Assembly (NCBI RefSeq): GCF_028610705.1
Contig: NZ_JAQQWT010000017.1
Span: 1-54,383, forward strand
Direction of reading: 5' to 3'
DNA: 54,383 bases
From: Halalkalibacter alkalisediminis
GTDB lineage: Bacteria; Bacillota; Bacilli; Bacillales; Bacillaceae_D
The notes beneath the pieces were generated by a model. The model was not told the origin of the DNA. It was given only the letters and a program-made list of their open reading frames with translations, and did not search any database. Positions 43,129-52,344 of this stretch are shown piece by piece. A program made the translations under genes and the position numbers. How positions within the stretch are numbered: position 1 is the stretch's first letter; every line of letters begins with the position of its first letter.

Positions 43129-43731
43129 TCAAACCTTTTTTGCTTTAATAATGAAGTAACCTTTTTTCTTTTCGACAACTTCTACTTCATTAAATAGACT
43201 TTCTAATTTCTCAACCGAAGATGGCGCCCCTTGTTTCTTTTGAATGACCACCCATAACTCTCCCTGATTCACTAAATGCTGATAGGCTTGCTCAAAAATC
43301 GAGTGTACGATTTGTTTCCCTGCGCGTATAGGCGGATTCGTTACAACTGCCGCAAAATCCGTTTTCGTTACACTTACTAGTCGATCACTTTTGTAGATTT
43401 CGACATTTTTAATTTGATTTCTTTCTGCATTCCGTTCTGATAACTGTAACGCACGTTCATTTACATCAATCATATGAACCACTCTAGTAGAATCAGATTT
43501 GGCTATCGACAGGCCTATCGGTCCATAGCCACAACCAACATCTAAAATATCTCCGGTTACAGCAGGAAAAGAAAAAACATCCGTTAATAACTTACTCCCA
43601 AAGTCGACTTCTTTCTTTGAAAAAACACCACGGTCTGAGAAAAAGGAAAAGGTTACGCCTCTTAAGTCAAACTTCCAATCTCTCTCCTGACTATCAACCC
43701 CTGGTTTTTCTGTATAATAATGGTCCGACAT
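43129..43731 (-). CDS. ybxB: 16S rRNA methyltransferase, RsmC-like (YbxB)
   Basis: The 200-residue class I SAM-dependent methyltransferase contains ILDVGCGYGPIGLS (SAM-binding loop), MIDVNERALQLS, and NPPIRAGKQIVH, the N6/N2-type NPPx catalytic motif. ELWVVIQKKQGAPS near the C terminus is shared with B. subtilis YbxB. The ATG at 43731 (MSDHYYTEKPG) has AAGGAG seven bases upstream. It stands between rplL and rpoB as in Bacillus. Confidence 0.93.
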   Translation of the reverse strand: MSDHYYTEKPGVDSQERDWKFDLRGVTFSFFSDRGVFSKKEVDFGSKLLTDVFSFPAVTGDILDVGCGYGPIGLSIAKSDSTRVVHMIDVNERALQLSERNAERNQIKNVEIYKSDRLVSVTKTDFAAVVTNPPIRAGKQIVHSIFEQAYQHLVNQGELWVVIQKKQGAPSSVEKLESLFNEVEVVEKKKGYFIIKAKKV

Positions 43732-43787
43732 AACATCGCTCCTTAAAAAATCATTCCATTCCATTATAGACCAATTACTCATCAAAT

Positions 43788-43820
43788 AAAAAAGGACTCG
43801 CCAGAAGCGAATCCCCTTTA
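43788..43820 (-). terminator. terminator after rplL
   Basis: On the minus strand AAAGGGGATTCGC pairs with GCGAGTCCTTTT (several G-U pairs), loop TTCTG, then a T-run. It lies 11 bp past the rplL stop and probably lets only part of transcription into ybxB-rpoBC. Confidence 0.75.
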
Positions 43821-43830
43821 TAAAACTCTA

Positions 43831-44193
43831 TTACTTAACTTCTACAGAAGCACCTGCATCTTCTAACTTGCCTTTAGCTTCTTCAGCTTCTTCTTTAGAA
43901 GCACCTTCTTTGATTGGAGCTGGAGCACCATCAACAAGAGCTTTTGCTTCTTTAAGACCAAGACCTGTGATTTCACGAACAACTTTGATAACGTTGATTT
44001 TAGAACCACCAGCAGATGTAAGGATTACATCAAACTCAGTTTGTTCTGCAGCACCAGCGTCTCCACCAGCAGCAGCTACAGCTACAGGAGCAGCAGCAGT
44101 TACACCAAATTCTTCTTCGATAGCTTTTACAAGGTCGTTAAGTTCTAAAACAGTCATTTCTTTAACCGCTTCAATGATTTGTTCTTTAGTCAT
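43831..44193 (-). CDS. rplL: 50S ribosomal protein L7/L12
   Basis: The 120-residue acidic stalk protein recruits translation factors. The N-terminal dimerisation helices ([20 protein letters not shown]) lead to an Ala/Gly-rich hinge ([13 protein letters not shown]) and a C-terminal domain with [20 protein letters not shown] and [15 protein letters not shown]. It follows rplJ by 109 bp. Confidence 0.98.
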   Translation of the reverse strand: MTKEQIIEAVKEMTVLELNDLVKAIEEEFGVTAAAPVAVAAAGGDAGAAEQTEFDVILTSAGGSKINVIKVVREITGLGLKEAKALVDGAPAPIKEGASKEEAEEAKGKLEDAGASVEVK

Positions 44194-44302
44194 TTTTAAA
44201 TCCTCCTATTATTGTTTTCATTATTTTTTTACGCACTAAGTAGAACCAAGTACGCTCTATTACAATTGGACAGCTTGTAATCTAGCTTTAAAAGCTTGAT
44301 TA

Positions 44303-44800
44303 TTATGCGCCTTGTTCTTCTTTTTGTTCTGCAACAGCTTTTGTAACCAACGCAAGTCCACGAACTGGAGCTTGAAGTACGTTCGCAAGCATTGAAAGAA
44401 GACCTTCGCGTGATGGAAGTTCAGCAAGAGCTTTTACTTCAGCAACAGTAGCTACTTGACCTTCGATTACACCAGCTTTGATTTCAAGCGCTTCATGCTT
44501 TTTAGCGAATTCGTTAATCACTTTAGCAGGAGCAATGACATCTTCAGTACTGAATGCAATAGCAGTAGGTCCTACTAGTTGCTCATCAAGAGCAGTAAGT
44601 TCTGCTTCTGCAGTTGCACGGCGAGCAAGTGTGTTTTTGTATACTTTGAATTCAACGCCAGCTTCACGAAGCTGTTTACGAAGTTCAGTTACTTCAGCAA
44701 CGTTAAGTCCACGGTAATCAACAACAACTGTTGCTTTACTATCACGTAGTTTCGCAGCAATGTCAGAAACGACTTGCTTTTTTTGTTCTAATACGCTCAT
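44303..44800 (-). CDS. rplJ: 50S ribosomal protein L10
   Basis: The 165-residue stalk base protein anchors L7/L12 dimers. [32 protein letters not shown] and [20 protein letters not shown] are canonical. It is preceded by an L10-type leader with attenuator and begins the rplJ-rplL unit. Confidence 0.98.
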   Translation of the reverse strand: MSVLEQKKQVVSDIAAKLRDSKATVVVDYRGLNVAEVTELRKQLREAGVEFKVYKNTLARRATAEAELTALDEQLVGPTAIAFSTEDVIAPAKVINEFAKKHEALEIKAGVIEGQVATVAEVKALAELPSREGLLSMLANVLQAPVRGLALVTKAVAEQKEEQGA

Positions 44801-45036
44801 TCTTACACCTCCTATGGTTTTCGTACCATACCGTCAAAAGAAGCATATAAAAAGCCCCCATGTAGACATGAGGGCATACAAACACAGTGAAAATCCTGTA
44901 TCTATCGCTTACCTCGGTAGGAAATTAAGTGTGTATTACACACCTACTGTCTACGGTATGACATTCAATTTTAATGCGTCTTGTGTAAGACACTCTTAAG
45001 AGTATACACACACAAGACATCTATGTCAATCATTAA
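44801..45036 (-). ncRNA. L10 leader (autoregulatory) with attenuator hairpin
   Basis: This 236-bp untranslated region between rplA and rplJ is where bacteria carry the L10 leader, bound by the L10-L12 complex. The minus strand has GCCCTCATG pairing with CATGGGGGC (plus 44854-44875), followed by TTTTTATATG, an intrinsic attenuator. Attenuation by L10(L12)4 is established for the B. subtilis rplJL operon. The upstream segment includes several complementary stretches that could form the antiterminator. Confidence 0.75.
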
Positions 45037-45732
45037 TTATCTAGTAAGAGCAGTAGCGTTTACGCGTACTCCAGGTCCCATTGTAGAAGCAACAGCAACG
45101 TTCTTCATGTAAGTTCCCTTTGCAGCAGCAGGTTTTGCTTTTACAAGAGTTTCAATGATCGTTTTGAAGTTTTCAGTTAGTTTTTCAGTTTCAAAAGAAA
45201 CTTTTCCGATAGGAACGTGGATGTTACCAGCTTTATCAACGCGGTATTCAACTTTACCAGCTTTGATTTCATTAACAGCTTTCGTTACATCAAATGTTAC
45301 CGTACCAGTTTTAGGGTTTGGCATTAAGCCTTTCGGTCCAAGAACGCGACCAAGCTTACCAACTTGAGCCATCATGTCAGGTGTAGCTACGATTACATCA
45401 AACTCAAACCACCCTTGAGTAATCTTGTTGATGAAATCCTCATCACCTACATAGTCAGCACCAGCAGCTTCAGCTTCTTTTGCTTTTTCACCTTTTGCGA
45501 ATACAAGCACACGTTGTGTTTTACCTGTACCGTTTGGAAGAACAACAGCACCACGAATTTGTTGGTCTGCTTTCTTAGGATCAACACCAAGGCGTACAGC
45601 TACTTCAACTGTTTCGTCAAATTTCGCTGTTGCCGTCTTTTTAACTAACTCAATTGCTTCTTCTACTTGATACGCTGTATCGCGATCAACAAGTTTAAGA
45701 GCATCTACATATTTTTTACTTTTCTTAGCCAT
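45037..45732 (-). CDS. rplA: 50S ribosomal protein L1
   Basis: The 231-residue L1 forms the mobile stalk at the E site and is a translational repressor in many bacteria. [20 protein letters not shown] opens it; [20 protein letters not shown] and [20 protein letters not shown] are canonical. It follows rplK by 117 bp, a spacer with a strong three-way-junction fold. Confidence 0.98.
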   Translation of the reverse strand: MAKKSKKYVDALKLVDRDTAYQVEEAIELVKKTATAKFDETVEVAVRLGVDPKKADQQIRGAVVLPNGTGKTQRVLVFAKGEKAKEAEAAGADYVGDEDFINKITQGWFEFDVIVATPDMMAQVGKLGRVLGPKGLMPNPKTGTVTFDVTKAVNEIKAGKVEYRVDKAGNIHVPIGKVSFETEKLTENFKTIIETLVKAKPAAAKGTYMKNVAVASTMGPGVRVNATALTR

Positions 45733-45782
45733 GCTATTTCCTCCTCGAATGTGGTTTTAGCGGTAATACCTCCCACTATTAA

Positions 45783-45834
45783 AGGTTGCGAACCTAATAA
45801 ATTAGGTAAAGAGGGTATCTCCTCATCGCAACCT
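45783..45834 (-). ncRNA. three-way-junction RNA in the rplK-rplA spacer
   Basis: Outer arms AGGTTGCGA (45783-45791) and TCGCAACCT (45826-45834) are perfectly complementary. They enclose two further perfect hairpins, CCTAAT-AA-ATTAGG (45793-45806) and GAGG/CCTC (45811-45824). This gives a compact three-way junction ending about 50 bp upstream of the rplA start. A feedback site for L1 is a reasonable guess; no known family was identified by eye. Confidence 0.6.
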
Positions 45835-45849
45835 CCAGAAACTTACCAA

Positions 45850-46275
45850 TTAGTCTTCAATCACAATACCCATGCTGCGAGCAGTACCTTCAACCATACG
45901 CATAGCAGATTCTACACTAGCTGCGTTTAGATCTGGCATTTTTGTCTCAGCAATCTCGCGTACTTTATCACGCTTTACTGTAGCAACCTTTTTTGTATTA
46001 GGCTCTCCAGAACCAGACTCAATCCCAGCAACCTTCTTAAGAAGAACAGCTGCAGGTGGAGTTTTCGTGATGAATGTAAACGAACGATCTTCAAATACCG
46101 TGATTTCAACTGGAATAATAAGACCAGCTTGGTCTGAAGTACGAGCGTTAAATTCTTTACAGAATCCCATGATATTAACACCTGCTTGACCTAATGCAGG
46201 ACCAACTGGTGGCGCTGGATTAGCTTTCCCAGCAGGGATTTGCAATTTTACCATTTTAATAACCTTTTTAGCCAC
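45850..46275 (-). CDS. rplK: 50S ribosomal protein L11
   Basis: The 141-residue L11 is in the GTPase-associated centre. [35 protein letters not shown] and [20 protein letters not shown] are canonical. The start is GTG at 46275 behind GGGAGGTG; the frame upstream to 46338 crosses the leader. The length equals B. subtilis L11. Confidence 0.98.
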   Translation of the reverse strand: MAKKVIKMVKLQIPAGKANPAPPVGPALGQAGVNIMGFCKEFNARTSDQAGLIIPVEITVFEDRSFTFITKTPPAAVLLKKVAGIESGSGEPNTKKVATVKRDKVREIAETKMPDLNAASVESAMRMVEGTARSMGIVIED

Positions 46276-46340
46276 GTGACACACCTCCCTTAAAGTCCGT
46301 GATGTGGTATCCGGGTGTTTAAATTTGCACCCTCCCACTC

Positions 46341-46366
46341 AAAAAACGGATGCACACATGCACCCG
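46341..46366 (-). terminator. terminator/attenuator between nusG and rplK
   Basis: On the minus strand CGGGTGCA-TGTG-TGCATCCG forms an 8-bp stem (plus 46347-46366) followed directly by TTTTTT (plus 46341-46346). It lies about 80 bp past the nusG stop and 66 bp before rplK, so it limits readthrough from secE-nusG or controls rplK by attenuation. Confidence 0.75.
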
Positions 46367-46444
46367 ATGGCTCATTTAATGAAACCATTTGTCAACCATG
46401 AAGATTCTATCACTTCTATCACAAGATAGCAAGTTTTTTTCGAA

Positions 46445-46978
46445 TTAAATCTTTTCCACTTGGTTAAAGTCCAGTTCGACCGGCGTTTCACGACCAAACA
46501 TATTTACGTGTACTTTTACTTTTTGTTTATCCATTTGAATTTCTTCAATGGATCCAACAAAGTTAGCAAAAGGACCTTCTTTAACTTTTACAGATTCTTT
46601 AATTTCGAAGTCGATTTCCGCTTTTGGTTGCTCTACACCCATTTGTTTCAAGATTGCTTCCGCTTCTTCTGGAAGAAGCGCAGTTGGTTTTGAACCAGCA
46701 CCCGCAGATCCAACAAACCCTGTTACTCCTGGTGTATTTCGAACAACATACCACGAGTCATCTGTCATAATCATTTCAACAATAACATAACCAGGGAATA
46801 CTTTTTTTGATACAGTCTTACTCTTCCCGTTTTTCACTTCTGTTTCTTCTTCTACAGGTACGAGTACACGGAAGATTTTATCTGTCATGTCCATTGATTC
46901 TAGACGTTTTTCCAGATTCGTCTTTACCTTATTTTCATAACCTGAATACGTATGAAGCACATACCAATTTTTTTCCAT
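46445..46978 (-). CDS. nusG: transcription elongation/termination factor NusG
   Basis: The 177-residue NusG has an NGN domain (KNWYVLHTYSGYENKVKTNL) and a C-terminal KOW domain (VKVKEGPFANFVGSIEEIQM, KVKVHVNMFGRETPVELDF). It stimulates pausing in B. subtilis and contacts S10. The length matches B. subtilis. It follows secE by 65 bp. Confidence 0.98.
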   Translation of the reverse strand: MEKNWYVLHTYSGYENKVKTNLEKRLESMDMTDKIFRVLVPVEEETEVKNGKSKTVSKKVFPGYVIVEMIMTDDSWYVVRNTPGVTGFVGSAGAGSKPTALLPEEAEAILKQMGVEQPKAEIDFEIKESVKVKEGPFANFVGSIEEIQMDKQKVKVHVNMFGRETPVELDFNQVEKI

Positions 46979-47043
46979 TTTTCAATAGGACGATTTTGTC
47001 CTTCCCTCCTTCGCTAAGCGCTTTAATGATCTATCCAATATAA

Positions 47044-47235
47044 TTAGTTTAAGAAACGAAGAAGTGTTGAAATCCCGTAATCTACGATAAAAAAGAATAC
47101 AGAAATAAAAGCTACTGTACCAATAACAACCCACGTATAACGTGTTAACTCTTTACGAGATGGCCACGATACGCGCTTCATTTCTTTTACGACGTCTCGA
47201 AAGAAACTTCCAATGTTTTTCACTCCGCCAGCCAC
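47044..47235 (-). CDS. secE: protein translocase subunit SecE
   Basis: The 63-residue single-span SecE stabilises SecY. The amphipathic FFRDVVKEMKRVSWPSRKEL precedes one membrane helix (about residues 35-55). GTG at 47235 follows GGGGGTG by six bases; the open frame to 47256 would put its ATG upstream of that site. Confidence 0.93.
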   Translation of the reverse strand: MAGGVKNIGSFFRDVVKEMKRVSWPSRKELTRYTWVVIGTVAFISVFFFIVDYGISTLLRFLN

Positions 47236-47357
47236 GACAGACACCCCCAGCATCAATCAATATAGACAAAATTGCCCTTATCTATTCGAATATCATTAAT
47301 AGTTAAATAAAATGGACGAAGCTTGTCCGATAAAAATTTAGATTCAACGAATAAACA

Positions 47358-47507
47358 CTACTTCGTTTCACGATGAAGAGTATGTTCTTGACAAGCTTTA
47401 CAGAACTTCTTCATTTCAATCCGCTCACTTGTATTTTGTTTATTCTTTTGAGTTGAATAGTTTCTTGACCGGCAAATTTCACATGCTAGTACAACATTCG
47501 TTCGCAC
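47358..47507 (-). CDS. rpmG: 50S ribosomal protein L33, zinc-binding form
   Basis: A 49-residue frame begins with GTG at 47507 behind GGAGGTG and reads [20 protein letters not shown], ending in [14 protein letters not shown]. Both CxxC pairs are present, so it is the zinc-binding paralog. It lies between sigH and secE, the position of rpmGB in B. subtilis. Confidence 0.95.
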   Translation of the reverse strand: MRTNVVLACEICRSRNYSTQKNKQNTSERIEMKKFCKACQEHTLHRETK

Positions 47508-47542
47508 TTCGCACCTCCAGCATTTCAAGTACATACTAATTC

Positions 47543-47571
47543 AATCTATCATACACGGTATAACGTGTCAA
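47543..47571 (-). promoter_or_regulatory. sigma-A promoter of rpmG-secE-nusG
   Basis: On the minus strand, TTGACA (plus 47566-47571), a 17-bp spacer and TAGATT (plus 47543-47548). It is about 35 bp upstream of the rpmG start. Confidence 0.65.
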
Positions 47572-47720
47572 TTATTAGAAGAATAGAAAGAGTCAGTCAT
47601 TCTTGTTCCAGTAGCTATTCATCGTTCATTATACTTCACTTGTTTCACTCTAAAATCTTCTCTTTGTTGTTAAATCTTTTAATCTACCGGTTTTCTCTTT
47701 TTCATAGACTTGGAGTTCAT

Positions 47721-47780
47721 AAGGATAACCCCTGCATTCGATCTAACATTATTCATGACCAAATATCAGGGGTTATCCTT
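47721..47780 (-). terminator. 14-bp perfect inverted repeat after sigH
   Basis: AAGGATAACCCCTG (47721-47734) and CAGGGGTTATCCTT (47767-47780) are exact complements around a 32-nt loop. It begins 8 bp past the sigH stop and probably terminates or stabilises the sigH mRNA. The minus strand has only TTATGAACTCC after the arm, so a plain Rho-independent mechanism is uncertain. Confidence 0.5.
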
Positions 47781-47787
47781 AGAGATA

Positions 47788-48444
47788 TTAAGTTAGTGAT
47801 ACACCTTTCAACTCAACATAACGCTCAAGTTTTCTTTTGACACGTTGCAGAGCATTATCAATTGACTTAACGTGACGATTTAAATCAACTGATATCTCTT
47901 GATACGATCTCCCATCAAGATAGAGCATTAAAACTTGACGTTCTAAATCGCTTAGTAGTTCTCCCATTTTCAATTCAATATCAGCAAACTCTTCCGCATT
48001 AATGAGTAATTCCTCAGGATCGGTTACACGTGTCCCGCAAATAACATCGAGTAACGTTCGATCTGATTCCTCATCATACAAAGGCTTGTCCAATGAAACA
48101 TATGAATTTAACGGGATGTGCTTTTGTCTTGTTGCTGTTTTAATGGCCGTAATAATTTGTCTTGTAATACATAATTCAGCAAAAGCTTTGAAGGATGATA
48201 GCTTGTCCCCATTAAAATCGCGAACCGCTTTATAAAGTCCGATCATTCCTTCTTGAACAATATCTTCGTGATCTGCACCAATCAAAAAATAAGACCTTGC
48301 TTTTGCGCGAACAAAATTCTTATATTTGTTGATCAAAAATTCCAGTGCGCCACTGTCACCATTTCGTACAAAAATGACTAAATCGTCATCGTCCACTGTG
48401 TCATAAATCGGTTTTAATTTCGTTTCTTGAAGGTCCATGCTCAC
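47788..48444 (-). CDS. sigH: RNA polymerase sigma-H factor (Spo0H)
   Basis: The 218-residue sigma factor controls the transition to stationary phase, competence and entry into sporulation. Region 2 contains KYKNFVRAKARSYFLIGADH, EDIVQEGMIGLYKAVRDF and FAELCITRQIITAIKTATRQ; region 4 has RSYQEISVDLNRHVKSIDNA. GTG at 48444 has GGAGGG six bases upstream; the ATG two codons later is a less favoured alternative. It is preceded by a sigma-A promoter. Confidence 0.96.
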   Translation of the reverse strand: MSMDLQETKLKPIYDTVDDDDLVIFVRNGDSGALEFLINKYKNFVRAKARSYFLIGADHEDIVQEGMIGLYKAVRDFNGDKLSSFKAFAELCITRQIITAIKTATRQKHIPLNSYVSLDKPLYDEESDRTLLDVICGTRVTDPEELLINAEEFADIELKMGELLSDLERQVLMLYLDGRSYQEISVDLNRHVKSIDNALQRVKRKLERYVELKGVSLT

Positions 48445-48486
48445 GACAATCCCTCCGACCTTGGCTGTTGACTAAGTTATAACGTC

Positions 48487-48516
48487 ATTATATAGCACAG
48501 TTTTCCAGCTGGTCAA
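48487..48516 (-). promoter_or_regulatory. sigma-A promoter of sigH
   Basis: On the minus strand, TTGACC (plus 48511-48516), an 18-bp spacer and TATAAT (plus 48487-48492). It begins 8 bp past the rae1 stop, making sigH a separate unit. In B. subtilis sigH transcription is repressed by AbrB; no site could be recognised here. Confidence 0.8.
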
Positions 48517-48523
48517 CCACACA

Positions 48524-49033
48524 TCAACGCTGTCGACGCCATTTTTCAAAAATTTCAGCAATTTCATCACTAAGCGGAATTTTTGTCGAATTTTTCTTTT
48601 TTTGCGTTTTTTGTACTTCTTTGTCGATGCCCTTTCCGGTCATTTCCGTCTCTATGAGAAGTTCTCTCGCCGACTTTCTTAAAGCACCACTTCCAAAGGT
48701 AAGTGATTGTTCGGTGAAATCCGAGGTTGCAACATGAATTCGGGTATCGATTCTCTTTAACTGATGGACTAATTTCTCAATGCGTTCATCCGCCGTTTCA
48801 TTCTTCTTCGTATAAATGACATCGACACGATGATTATGATAGTTCTTTCCGATCCCCTCAACCATATGTGCATCAAAGATTACGTTCACTTTATACCCCG
48901 TGTATGCCTGATATTCTGCCATGATTTCAACTAAACGATCCCGCGCTAAACCGAGATCTTTATCTTTCATTTGACGAAGCTCAGGCCAGGCGCCAATCAT
49001 ATTATAGCCGTCCACGAGCAAGATATCTTTCAT
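48524..49033 (-). CDS. rae1: Rae1 (YacP), ribosome-associated mRNA endonuclease
   Basis: The 169-residue NYN (PIN-like) nuclease; the B. subtilis homolog cuts mRNA in the ribosomal A site. DILLVDGYNMIGAWPEL carries the first acidic residue, VNVIFDAHMVEGIGK the second and YTKKNETADERIEKLVHQL the third cluster. VATSDFTEQSLTFGSGALRK is also typical. It starts 2 bp after the rlmB stop. Confidence 0.94.
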   Translation of the reverse strand: MKDILLVDGYNMIGAWPELRQMKDKDLGLARDRLVEIMAEYQAYTGYKVNVIFDAHMVEGIGKNYHNHRVDVIYTKKNETADERIEKLVHQLKRIDTRIHVATSDFTEQSLTFGSGALRKSARELLIETEMTGKGIDKEVQKTQKKKNSTKIPLSDEIAEIFEKWRRQR

Positions 49034-49035
49034 CC

Positions 49036-49788
49036 TTATTCACTGCCTACTTTTGTTCGTCTCCGGTAGACTTCATACATCAACAAACTTGCAGCAACTG
49101 AAGCATTTAAAGACGTGACATGCCCGACCATCGGAATTCGTACAAGAAAATCACATTTCTCTTTTACAAGACGACTGATCCCTTTTCCTTCACTTCCGAT
49201 CACTAACCCAATTGGCATATCAAATGAAGCTTGTCGATAATCATCCGTTCCCTTAGCATCGGTTCCAGCAAACCATATGCCTCTTTTCTTTAGATCGTCC
49301 ATCGTTCGGGCTAAGTTCGTAACTCGCACTACTGGTACATATTCAATCGCTCCAGTAGAAGATTTAGCAACTGTTTGCGTTAGCCCAACTGCTCTTCTTT
49401 TTGGAATAATGACCCCATGTGCACCAACTGCATCCGCTGTCCGTAAGATCGATCCGAGGTTATGGGGATCTTCTACTTCATCTAATAAAAGAAAGAATGG
49501 TTCTTCCCCTTTCTTCTCTGCTGCTTGGAACAGGTCGTCCATCTCTGCATACTCATAGGCCGCAATCGAAGCCACAACCCCTTGATGATTGTCACTATCG
49601 GCAAGCTGCTCTAGTTTCTTCTTTGGCACATGTTGAACGAGTACACCATTCTCCTTCGCCAATTGAACGACCTTTGTCATCTGCCCTTTTTGAGACCCCT
49701 CCGCAATCCAAATCTTATTAATTGAGTGACCGGATTTTAACGCTTCAATAATGGGATTTTTCCCAACAATAAATTCTTCCTGACTCAT
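49036..49788 (-). CDS. rlmB: 23S rRNA 2'-O-methyltransferase RlmB (TrmH family)
   Basis: The 250-residue SPOUT methyltransferase is predicted to modify G2251 of 23S rRNA. An N-terminal substrate-binding domain (EFIVGKNPIIEALKSGHSIN) precedes the knot motifs LLDEVEDPHNLGSILRTADA, GLVIGSEGKGISRLV and TSLNASVAASLLMYE. The ATG at 49788 has GGAGG eight bases upstream; the frame to 49818 overlaps mrnC. Confidence 0.95.
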   Translation of the reverse strand: MSQEEFIVGKNPIIEALKSGHSINKIWIAEGSQKGQMTKVVQLAKENGVLVQHVPKKKLEQLADSDNHQGVVASIAAYEYAEMDDLFQAAEKKGEEPFFLLLDEVEDPHNLGSILRTADAVGAHGVIIPKRRAVGLTQTVAKSSTGAIEYVPVVRVTNLARTMDDLKKRGIWFAGTDAKGTDDYRQASFDMPIGLVIGSEGKGISRLVKEKCDFLVRIPMVGHVTSLNASVAASLLMYEVYRRRTKVGSE

Positions 49789-49790
49789 CT

Positions 49791-50204
49791 TTATTTCCTC
49801 CTTTCTTCTACTATCCAAACGGCTCTTTTCATAATCTCATCAAGACGCTCTTGTGCTCCTTGAAAATAATGATAACCTAACATGGCTTCAAATCCAGTTG
49901 AATAGCGATAGGTGTTCAGATCTGTGTTCTTCGGAATGGAACCAGACTTCGCATTTCGACCACGTTTGAAAACCGCAATCTCGTCATCTGTTAAAAATTC
50001 TTCCTCTAACATCTTCCCAATAATAAACGCTTGTGCTTTCGCTGAGACATATTTGGTTGCCTCAACATGGAGACGGTGTGGTCTTACATTCCCTTTTGCG
50101 ATTAAATAGTAGCGAACATACATGTCTAACACCGAATCCCCCATGTAGGCAAGAGCTAATGCGTTTAATTGTTTCAAATCAATTGAGGCATCAATCAGTT
50201 TCAT
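49791..50204 (-). CDS. mrnC: Mini-ribonuclease III
   Basis: The 137-residue MrnC is a lone RNase III catalytic domain without the double-stranded RNA-binding domain; it matures 23S rRNA. LNALALAYMGDSVLDMYVRY contains the signature Asp, and KRGRNAKSGSIPKNTDLNTY and STGFEAMLGYHYF the second. Its ATG overlaps the cysS stop region (cysS stop 50206-50208). Confidence 0.94.
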   Translation of the reverse strand: MKLIDASIDLKQLNALALAYMGDSVLDMYVRYYLIAKGNVRPHRLHVEATKYVSAKAQAFIIGKMLEEEFLTDDEIAVFKRGRNAKSGSIPKNTDLNTYRYSTGFEAMLGYHYFQGAQERLDEIMKRAVWIVEERRK

Positions 50205-50205
50205 C

Positions 50206-51603
50206 TTATCCTCGCTTCCAGCGTACACCTTGTGCCGTATCTTCCAACATAATTCCTTGCTCTTTTAATTCATCACGGATTTGATCGGCTAGAGCAAAGT
50301 CTTTATCTTTTCTAGCTTGGTTTCGTTTTTCAATCAATTGCTCAATCTCCTCATCAAGAAGCTCCTTCTGAGTTTGAAGATTGATGCCTAATACATTTGA
50401 TAAATCATTAAATTGTGATAGAAAAACTTCCAATACTTCTTTAGAGGTATTCGATTCACGTAAATAACGATTTGCTTCTTTGGCTAAATCAAATAAGACA
50501 GCAATTCCATTCGCACTATTAAAATCATCATCCATTTCTTTAATAAAGCGGTCTTTTAGTGCCGTGATTTTCTCTAGCCAATCACCGGTTTCACCTAACC
50601 CAGCTGATTCATTAAGTCTGTATTCCAAACTTGAAACGGCTGTTTTTAATCGTTCAAGTCCACTCTTTGCCCCTTCTAATAATTCATCACTGAAGTTTAT
50701 AGGACTACGATAATGAGCAGTCAACATGAAAAAGCGAACGACCTCTGCCGAATGTTGTCGAATGATCTCATTAGCCAAAACAAAATTTCCGAGTGATTTC
50801 GACATTTTTTCGTTATCAATGTTAATAAATCCATTGTGAAGCCAATAATTAGCCATCGGTTTTCCAGTTAAAGCTTCTGATTGGGCAATTTCATTTTCAT
50901 GATGAGGGAACGTTAAATCTTGACCACCGGCATGAATATCAATCGTGTCACCTAAATATTTTTTGACCATTGCTGAACATTCAATATGCCAACCTGGGCG
51001 ACCTTCTCCCCAAGGGCTGTTCCAAGAAATTTCATTTTCTTTCGCTGCTTTCCAAAGAACAAAGTCTAAAGCATCTTCTTTACGTTCATCTATTTCAATT
51101 CTTGCCCCAGAACGTAAGTCTTCAATCGATTGCGAAGAAAGTTTTCCGTATCCTTCAAACTTTCTCGTTCTAAAATACACATCTCCTTTTGACTCATAAG
51201 CATAGCCTTTTTCAATAAGAGCTTGAACAAACGAAATAATTTCTGGTATCGTCTCTGTGACACGTGGGTGAATATCTGCTTCTTTAACACCAAGGGCACA
51301 GGTATCTTGATGATAGGCTTCAATAAAGCGATTAGCCACTTCGAAAACCTCTTCACCTAATTCATTTGCAGCACGGATGATTTTATCATCAACATCTGTA
51401 AAGTTAGAGATAAAGGTTACATCATAGCCTCTATATTCTAAATACCTGCGAACCATATCGTAAACAATCGGCGGTCTAGCATTTCCAATATGAATGTAGT
51501 TGTAAACGGTAGGTCCGCATACATACATTTTCACCTTTCCTTCTTCTAACGGAACGAAAAGCTCTTTTTTCTTTGATAAACTGTTATAAACCTGAATAGA
51601 CAT
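50206..51603 (-). CDS. cysS: cysteinyl-tRNA synthetase
   Basis: The 465-residue class I synthetase has the HIGH box [11 protein letters not shown], the KMSKS box [12 protein letters not shown], and zinc ligands in [17 protein letters not shown] and FPHHENE. It ends [15 protein letters not shown] as in Bacillus. The ATG at 51603 has AAGGAGT eight bases upstream. It lies 47 bp after cysE and is in the T-box-controlled operon. Confidence 0.97.
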   Translation of the reverse strand: MSIQVYNSLSKKKELFVPLEEGKVKMYVCGPTVYNYIHIGNARPPIVYDMVRRYLEYRGYDVTFISNFTDVDDKIIRAANELGEEVFEVANRFIEAYHQDTCALGVKEADIHPRVTETIPEIISFVQALIEKGYAYESKGDVYFRTRKFEGYGKLSSQSIEDLRSGARIEIDERKEDALDFVLWKAAKENEISWNSPWGEGRPGWHIECSAMVKKYLGDTIDIHAGGQDLTFPHHENEIAQSEALTGKPMANYWLHNGFINIDNEKMSKSLGNFVLANEIIRQHSAEVVRFFMLTAHYRSPINFSDELLEGAKSGLERLKTAVSSLEYRLNESAGLGETGDWLEKITALKDRFIKEMDDDFNSANGIAVLFDLAKEANRYLRESNTSKEVLEVFLSQFNDLSNVLGINLQTQKELLDEEIEQLIEKRNQARKDKDFALADQIRDELKEQGIMLEDTAQGVRWKRG

Positions 51604-51650
51604 TTGCACGACTCCTTCTTACAAATCTTCTCTATACCGTATGCAGGAAG

Positions 51651-52310
51651 TTACTTTCTTGAGTAAGCTTTCTGTATTTTTTCTCTTTCTGCTTTCAATG
51701 CTTTTATTTCTTCTTCGAGTTCTTTTAATTTATCAGCAATCGGATCCGGCATGAGATGATGATTCAACCCATGTTCAACTTTGATCCCATCTTGAATTAC
51801 AATTCTACCTGGAATCCCTACAACTGTTGAGTTCGGTGGTACTTCTTTTAAGACTACAGATCCTGCCCCTATACGTGCATTCTCCCCAATTTTGAACGAA
51901 CCTAATATTTTTGCTCCTGAGGCAATCAATACATTGTCTTCAACCGTTGGATGCCGTTTCCCCTTTTCTTTCCCTGTTCCCCCAAGTGTAACACCTTGAT
52001 AAATAGTGACATTATCGCCAATTTCACAGGTTTCCCCAATGACAACACCCATACCGTGATCAATAAACAACCGTTGACCAATAACTGCACCAGGATGAAT
52101 CTCAATCCCTGTAAAAAATCGACTCACTTGAGAAATACTTCGAGCAATAAAAAACAAGCGCTTCTTCCAAAACCAATGGGCCAATCTATGTGCCCAAATC
52201 GCATGAACTCCGGAATAGGTGAAGATGACTTCTAAACGACTCCGGGCAGCCGGGTCTTGCTCAAATACAACATCCACATCATTTAATAATGTACGAATTC
52301 TTTTTCCCAT
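51651..52310 (-). CDS. cysE: serine O-acetyltransferase
   Basis: The 219-residue enzyme makes O-acetylserine for cysteine synthesis. After an alpha-helical N-terminal domain ([20 protein letters not shown]), the left-handed beta-helix has hexapeptide repeats: [60 protein letters not shown]. The ATG at 52310 ([11 protein letters not shown]) follows AAGGGGG; the frame continues up through the T-box terminator to 52421 and that part is not coding. Confidence 0.96.
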   Translation of the reverse strand: MGKRIRTLLNDVDVVFEQDPAARSRLEVIFTYSGVHAIWAHRLAHWFWKKRLFFIARSISQVSRFFTGIEIHPGAVIGQRLFIDHGMGVVIGETCEIGDNVTIYQGVTLGGTGKEKGKRHPTVEDNVLIASGAKILGSFKIGENARIGAGSVVLKEVPPNSTVVGIPGRIVIQDGIKVEHGLNHHLMPDPIADKLKELEEEIKALKAEREKIQKAYSRK

Positions 52311-52344
52311 CTTCTCCAATCCCCCTTCTTCTTGTCTATCTAAA

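Noticed and set aside
46366-46395. TTGACA (plus 46390-46395) as a promoter for rplK
   Set aside because: No acceptable -10 lies 16-18 bp downstream (AGCCAT at 17 bp), and the start would fall inside the terminator hairpin.
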